This document shows, one piece after another, positions 58,279 through 64,000 of a stretch of 64,000 bases of DNA. The position numbers and the translations under genes are program-made. The notes beneath the pieces were generated by a model. That model did no database searches. It was not told the DNA's origin and saw only the letters and a program-made list of their open reading frames with translations. Each line of letters begins with the position of its first letter. Position 1 is the first letter of the stretch. Origin of the DNA: Tetraselmis striata (lineage: Eukaryota > Chlorophyta > Chlorodendrophyceae > Chlorodendrales > Chlorodendraceae); assembly GCA_006384855.1 (NCBI GenBank), contig VCJN01000051.1, positions 248,001 through 312,000 on the forward strand, given 5' to 3'.

Positions 58279-61200
58279 TTATGCATCCTGCCCCTGTCTC
58301 GTAGCTTCAACGGCGCCTGTTGTGCACGCCGTTTATCGTGCCAGGTCACGCCCAAGGGTAAGCACGTGGAGACCCTGGCTTTTCCCCAGTACGGCAAGAG
58401 CTCCGACCTAGGCCAGCTGAAGGTAGGCCCTCCTCAAGTCCTTTACTCACAACAACTGCCTCGCCCTTCCCTGATCTTTGCACGTCCACGCCGAGCTACG
58501 TATGGCGTCATGCTATTCATTCCAGCCAATTGAGCATGCCATTGGAGGGTAAAGTCAATCGCACCCACGATCAGGTTTCGGTCGCTGGTGCTATCTCCTT
58601 GATCACTAGTCATCCGCAATGCTGGGGCAGTCCCCGACCATAGCTCAAGCGCTTCCCTTGTGACTGGCCACAGGCCCTGGCGTTCAGCCGCATGGGCGAG
58701 GTGATGCTCCTCATCCGTACCGAAGCCCCTGGCAAGCACATTCTGGAGCAGATGTGCCAGAAAATTGAGCGCGAGCAGCCTGCAGTGTCCAAGGCGCCGG
58801 TGTTCTACCGCCCCCGGCCCGGCTTCTGGTATCCGCTGGAGACATACCAGCGCTGTGGGTTTGCGTCCATCGCAGGCGCTGGCAGTCAGCTGTATGACTT
58901 GGCCATCAACCCCAGCTCTCGGACCATCTGGACTGCTGCGCCTGAGGGCCTGTTCGAACATGACCTCACCGGGCGCGTCTTGCGCCACGTCAGCGCGGAG
59001 CAGCTGCGCAACGCCGCGCCGGACTTTGGGGGAATCACTTCCCTTGCGTGGCTAACTGCGCACCAGTTTGTGGTGGGCGCGAGCGACACCAACCGCATCG
59101 CGGTGCTGGACACTGACCCAGAGGTCAGCGTGGAGGAGATGCGGGCTGCTGGTGTACGCGTGGGCGGGGAGCTGCGTAGTGTAGAGGAGGATGAGGACGA
59201 CATCCGCCGCCTGAACCGGGTGGAGATGCGTGACGAGCTGGATGTGCCAGAGGGGCTACTCAAGGCGGGCCAGTTTCTGGGGTCGCTCTCCATCGACAGG
59301 GACGCACGCTTTGCGTTTTTCTCCGCCATCGGGGAGGGCCCCAGCCGCGTCCTGTACACCGCCCTGAACGGCACCGGTGAGCGCAGCAGATCCGCGCAGC
59401 CCTCGTTTGTATGCACCTCAGATGGCCCATCTGCACTCTGCTTGAAAATGACCGTTCTCCTGCTGTGGCTGCCGATGTATGATGTGCAGCGTCCGGAGTT
59501 CTGCTGAGCGAGGAGGCGACAAACACCGCTAACTTGACGGACATGCTCTACTCCCCCGCAAGGAGGAGCATGCTTCTATTTGACCGGGAAGAGCTGACCA
59601 TCAAGGAGGTACGCGACACGCCATTGCCCACCGCATACCGATGCCGCGTGCCTGCGTCACAAAACCAGGGCCGATCCTGATGCCGATGTTGGCATACGCA
59701 GGTCGGGAACTCGCTCGGCGGCATTGCCAAGGAGTGGAAGCTGGGGCAGTATATGGACTTACCAAGCGAGCAGCGCCCCCAGGCGCTGCACATCACCCCG
59801 GACGGAGGCCTCATGCTACTGGCTTCCGCCTCAGGGCAGGTTTGGATCGCTGCCCTCCCTGCACTCCCATGCGTAAATGCGCTGCCACGCCCAATGCCGC
59901 TTCAAACTGCCGTATGCACCACCTTGGTGGCATCAATTATGGCTGTGTAAGAGGTTTATTCGATGTGATACTTTCCCGGTTTCCTATCTTAAAATCCGAG
60001 CCATCAGCGGCTCATTGATCTCCACCCAGCACTGGTGAAGGATGTGCGTGTGTCCTTCCCAGATGCAGCCCATGCGTGCATGCATGCATGCCTGACCGTC
60101 TGTGATGCCTGACCGTCTGTTATGCCTGCTGGCGCATAGGTGGAGCAATTCTGCACCCCTGAGGCAGAGAAGACCGACGCCGCCGGCAACGATGACACCG
60201 GCAAGACCATCCGCTCCCTGTCCTTCCTCAGCGACCCTACCGCCTGGTGGATTTCAGTGCAGAACCGGCCCACCGGCACTGCTGTACCTACTCCTGCCTC
60301 GTCCAGACCGTCCTTCGACCCACTGGCGGACTTTGGCTTCCCGTCACCTGCTGCGTCTGTCAATGGGATCGAGCTTCCCGATTGGTTCCTCAGCCTGCCG
60401 CTGCTGGATCTGGAGACTGTGTTTGGCAGGCCCTCCCCCGCAACCTCAGCCCCTACACCCGCCCCTGGAAGCGCTTCTGGGTTTCAGGTAGTCAACGGCG
60501 CTCGATGCTTGGACGCCAACATTGACGCCTTTTCCAGCACTCCACCAGGCGCATGTGCGGCAGAATGCTCCGCAAACCCCAGCTGCACCGCCTACACCGT
60601 GAACGCCGCGAGCACCTGCTTCCTGAAGCGCACATGTCTCCAGCCCGTCGCATCACCTGGCGACATCAGCGGCTTTATCCCCGCCGCCCAGACCGGCATC
60701 CCTCCAGCACCCCCGGCACCAGCGCAAACACCGTTCAACCCGGGCCAAGGCGGCTCTGCGTACACCTTGGTGGCTGGCATTTTTTGCGCGGACCCAACCA
60801 TCGACACCCTTCCCAGCACTCCACTGGGTGCGTGTGAGGCGCAGTGCGACATAAACCCCACCTGCAACGCCTACAGCGTCAACAGCGCGAACAGCTGCTT
60901 TCTGAAGCGCACATGCGACCAGCGTTTGTCTTCACCTGGCGCTACCAGCGGCGTGCCCGCTGGTGCGCAAACGGACCCCGATGTTGGCACCGGCGGCCAG
61001 GGCGGCTCTGCGTACACCTTGGTGGCTGGCATTTTTTGCGCGGACCCAACCATCGACACCCTTCCCAGCACTCCAGTGGCAGAGTGTGAGGCAGAGTGCG
61101 ACACAAACCCCGCCTGCAATGCCTACAGCGTCAACAGCGCGAACAGCTGCTTTCTGAAGCGCACATGCGACCAGCGTTTGTCTTCACCTGGTGCTATCAG

Positions 61201-63583
61201 CGGCGTACCCGCTGGTGTGCAAACCAGTCCTAATGTCGGCACAGGCGGCAACGGGCCTGGGTCCGGAGGCCTCCCAACTCCGGCGCCCACCCCCGGGTCC
61301 GTAAGCACAGGCTTTCGGATCGTATTTGCCAAAGGCTGCAAGGACCCCAATCTGGCAGACAGCAGAGGCCAGACGCGGGAGACGTGCCAGGCGCAGTGCG
61401 AGGCGCGTTCAGACTGCCGCGCGTTCACCGTTAATATGAGTGGCCGCTGCTTCCTGAAGGCCACGTGCAACATGCTTGAGGATGAGCCGGGCGACACTAG
61501 CGGCCTGCTGGACGGCGCCATCTCGGGACCCATCCCCGCCGAGGGTTCGCCCGGCACCCCTGACACGCCCGGCACACCCCCCGCCGCACCCGCCCCCGCC
61601 CCCGGCCCCGACATTGACACCGGTGACTGCTGCCCTGCCACTGGGGACGGTGGCGAGCTGGTGGGTGGCTTCGATCAGGACGAGGATGACGACAGCGAGG
61701 TGTGGCCCTGTCAGAACTCCACCACGCGCAATGATTTCCTTATGTGTATTGTCATGGACATTCACTGGCGCTTGTCCAGGCAAGCCAGTGGTTCCTTGCT
61801 AAAACCCGCTTCCCTGCCATGTTCCCCACAGGACTGCCAGCCCTGGACCACGGATCCTGGCGAGTGCGGCACGAGCGAAAACCCCGGCATCAGGGTCGGA
61901 GGCATCACCTGGTGCGCTCCTGTGCAACCGCAGACACACCGTCCGTGTCTGTTATCGGTCCACCTGCGGCGGGCTTGGCTGATTATGCGTTTGCGCCCAG
62001 GTACCGCATGCTTGCGCACAAAGCCAATCCCGCCAAGGACGCCGGCAACGGCATTGTGGAGTGGCAGCCTTTCCGCGACCGCAAAGTGTACGCCAGGATG
62101 TACTGGAAGGTATGCAATCCTGCGCCTGGGGAGGAAGGGGGGGGGGGGGGGGCACCGGTAACCTGGCGCAATCTATCATGCTCCCACATTGCGCCGTGCG
62201 CTCTGTCTTTGCTAGTCTTTCCCCTCCTTAGCTGACCGCTCTGGTGACACTGCGGTGCTGCAGGGCTCGGAGCTGCTGGGCTACTTTGACCAGCCGGTGC
62301 AAGTCAAGAAGAATGGCCAGACGCGTATCTCCTTCCTGTGGGCCAGCGAGGGCGAGCAAGTGGACGTCTGCAATTACAGGTGCGCTGCACGCCTGCTGGG
62401 CCGGCATGCGCTAGAGCAGTCACCCATGCGCGCAGCACCTCTGGTTGGCGTTTGAGGACGGCGCTGACTGCGGCATCTGACGCAGGGATGCCAAGTCGAT
62501 GGACTGCGACGAGTGCGAGGAGGCCTTTGGCGAGGAGTATGGCGATGAGAAGAACGCGTACCGCTACATGTATCGTGAGGTGGGGCGCTCTTCGGGCCGG
62601 TGGCGCCCCTGCGTATGGGTGACATGCTGGGTTGGGGCTGCTACTTGCGTCTCTGACCTCTGCCTGCGCTCTGTTCTGATCTCCTTGTGGACTCTCTGCT
62701 GAGCGACGTGGTGCTTGCGGCCTCCAGGTCCGCTGCTACTCCGGCACTGGCGACTTCCGAGTCTCTCTCCTGGACTCGGGCGGTAAGAAGATTGACAAGG
62801 ACGGGTACGGGTACTGGAACCAGAACTTTGTGGACTACAAGGGCCTGCAGTGGCGCTTCCACCCGCAGGCCTGCCCCAAGGAGCCGCGCGCTTTCCACGG
62901 CCCCAGCCGCTACGTCGCCACCTCAGGATCGAGCTGGATCCGCAGCAACCGCGGCGACGATAGCTACAGGAACCAGTGGGCCCTGGGCTGCGACTATGTC
63001 GAAGACTCCAAGCTGGGCCGTCGCTCCTTCAAGACACGCATGTATGGGCCGGATGATGGGGTAAGTGCCCCCCCCCCCCCCCCCCCCCCCTCCCCGCCCC
63101 TAATGGGCCCAATACCATTAACATTTGCCTGGGAGAGCACAGCAGCGCCTGCCACAGCGTGCAACGTAGTTTGTGCTGCTGTGCGTTCAACCCTGACTTT
63201 GTTCCCGTCCCCTGCTGCAGCCCATGTGCCTCAATCTTCCCAACGGCGAGCTAACCAGCTCGGAGCAGCCTATGACCATGATCATCGACCACAAGGGAGA
63301 GGATGACGGGGAGGTGGGCATGCATTGGCGGATTTATCTACACTTGGGGCTGCTTTCTTTGCTGTGTTCAATGAGTCCGACGCGTTCGCTCGCCCGCTTG
63401 CCACTGAGCTGCCGCTGGTGCCACCAGGTGGAGTTCAATTTCAAGATGGAGTTCAACGGTGCGTCGTTTGACATGACAGAGAAATGGGAGAAGGAGCTGT
63501 TCCCAGAGACCATTGACGCTGTCTCAATCAGCTACACCAACAGCCGCTCGTTCTTCAAGATGAAGATGAGGCGCATTGAGTAG
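56636..63583 (+). CDS. Secreted multidomain protein: beta-propeller-like N-half, four PAN/apple-like repeats, novel C-domain
   Basis: Fifteen exons fit with continuous phase: 56636-56927, 57660-57757, 57876-58196, 58345-58422, 58674-59376, 59499-59608, 59702-59839, 60140-61699, 61832-61911, 62001-62109, 62264-62379, 62486-62579, 62728-63060, 63221-63313 and 63428-63583 (stop TAG), giving about 1426 residues. A strong signal peptide (residues 1-29) comes first. Residues about 30-640 have repeated strand-rich segments such as LYDLAINPSSRTIWTAAPEG and ALHITPDGGLMLLASASGQ, typical of NHL/YWTD-type propellers. Residues about 693-1035 hold four Cys-patterned repeats (C-x-AxC, C-x-AYTVN, CFLKRTC) like PAN/apple domains; repeats 2 and 3 are nearly identical. 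Pro-rich linkers separate the parts. The about 380-residue C-terminus (VYARMYWKG, FLWASEGEQVDVCNY, GYGYWNQNFVDYKG) is Cys-rich and unrecognised. An adhesion or extracellular-matrix role is inference. Introns contain C- and G-tracts at about 58247-58278, 62138-62152 and 63068-63090. Confidence 0.85.
60751..61254 (+). repeat. Recent 252-bp in-frame tandem duplication of a PAN-like repeat
   Basis: 60751 onward and 61003 onward are almost identical at DNA level for most of a 252-bp (84-codon) unit, with only a few substitutions after the first 75 bp. Confidence 0.92.
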
Positions 63584-64000
63584 GCTGCAGCAGCTCAATC
63601 TATCCAGCTCCGGACATTGCCACAGGGGCAATGGCACCCAGCCTTTACCATTCCAACACGATATCCATCCAGTAGTGATCTGCAGAAGGCCATGCCTGTG
63701 TCTACCGTTGCGTCAGTGGTGATGTGGGCAGTGAATTCAGTTATTCTGATGCTGCGCCTTTGCAATAGCACAGGTTATGCCATTGAAAGCCGCCTGCGCG
63801 CTGCATCTGGCTTCTCAACTCCCATTCCTTCTCGTGTCATTTGCTGCAGAGGTATTGTATATATGTGGTGTGTAACAGTTGCAGCGACACGGCTCATGGC
63901 GTGGCGTTTGTTGCGTCAACTGCATGTCGCAATTTGGTGCCTCTGGCCATAGCGGCACAGGTATGAGAAACGGCGATATGTATTGCAAACTTTCTCAAGA
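63584..64000. other. 3' flank of the propeller/PAN gene
   Basis: A TGTAA motif lies at 63871-63875, about 290 nt past the stop. No further gene is seen. Confidence 0.45.

Overview
This is a GC-rich nuclear window from a eukaryote. All the well-supported genes are split into many short exons, with small introns and donors mostly of the GTGCGC, GTGAGC or GTAAGT type. No bacterial operon structure is visible. The gene set (a mitochondrial-type HslU ATPase, a CLC antiporter-like protein, a temptin plus copper type II monooxygenase, a saposin-like ER protein, and a propeller plus PAN/apple secreted protein) together with tyrosine-recombinase (YR) elements and introns full of long G/C homopolymers suggests a unicellular alga or related protist. 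A chlorophyte or prasinophyte alga is my best guess, supported weakly by TGTAA motifs beyond several stops. I cannot name the species.

Layout. 1-2412 (+): 3' part of a coiled-coil gene ending in a CHORD-like Cys/His segment. 3425-4571: tandem duplication. 5182-6525 (-): decayed gene for a His-rich protein. 7101-17145 (-): 21-exon CLC gene with two CBS domains and an unusually long loop. 20100-25117 (-): broken Ty3/gypsy retrotransposon with both LTRs but no integrase core. 25688-29137 (+): YR element, family A copy 1. 29261-32056 (+): five-exon temptin/copper monooxygenase. 34302-37684 (-): eight-exon HslU. About 38420-39794 (+): nuclease-like ORF from a retroelement. 39893-42591 (+): YR family A copy 2. 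43112-46349 (+): YR family B. 47587-50225 (+): ten-exon saposin/canopy-like gene. 50226-56635: graveyard of element fragments, including an inverted-repeat element at 52267-52619. 56636-63583 (+): fifteen-exon secreted beta-propeller/PAN protein.

The most interesting system is the YR elements. Two diverged families share one plan: a Gag-like ORF1 (RG-rich tail in family A), a tyrosine recombinase with H-x-x-R-type and Tyr motifs, and flanking direct repeats (plus an inverted copy in family A). Neither has a reverse transcriptase, RNase H or methyltransferase. The coding order fits neither a standard DIRS/PAT/Ngaro retrotransposon nor a Crypton.

The host genes do not form a pathway. HslU would pair with an HslV peptidase encoded elsewhere. 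The monooxygenase, saposin-like and propeller/PAN proteins all start with hydrophobic leaders and probably enter the secretory route. CLC is a multi-pass membrane protein. Exon coordinates were set by hand from splice consensus, reading-phase continuity and family conservation; no transcript data were available.
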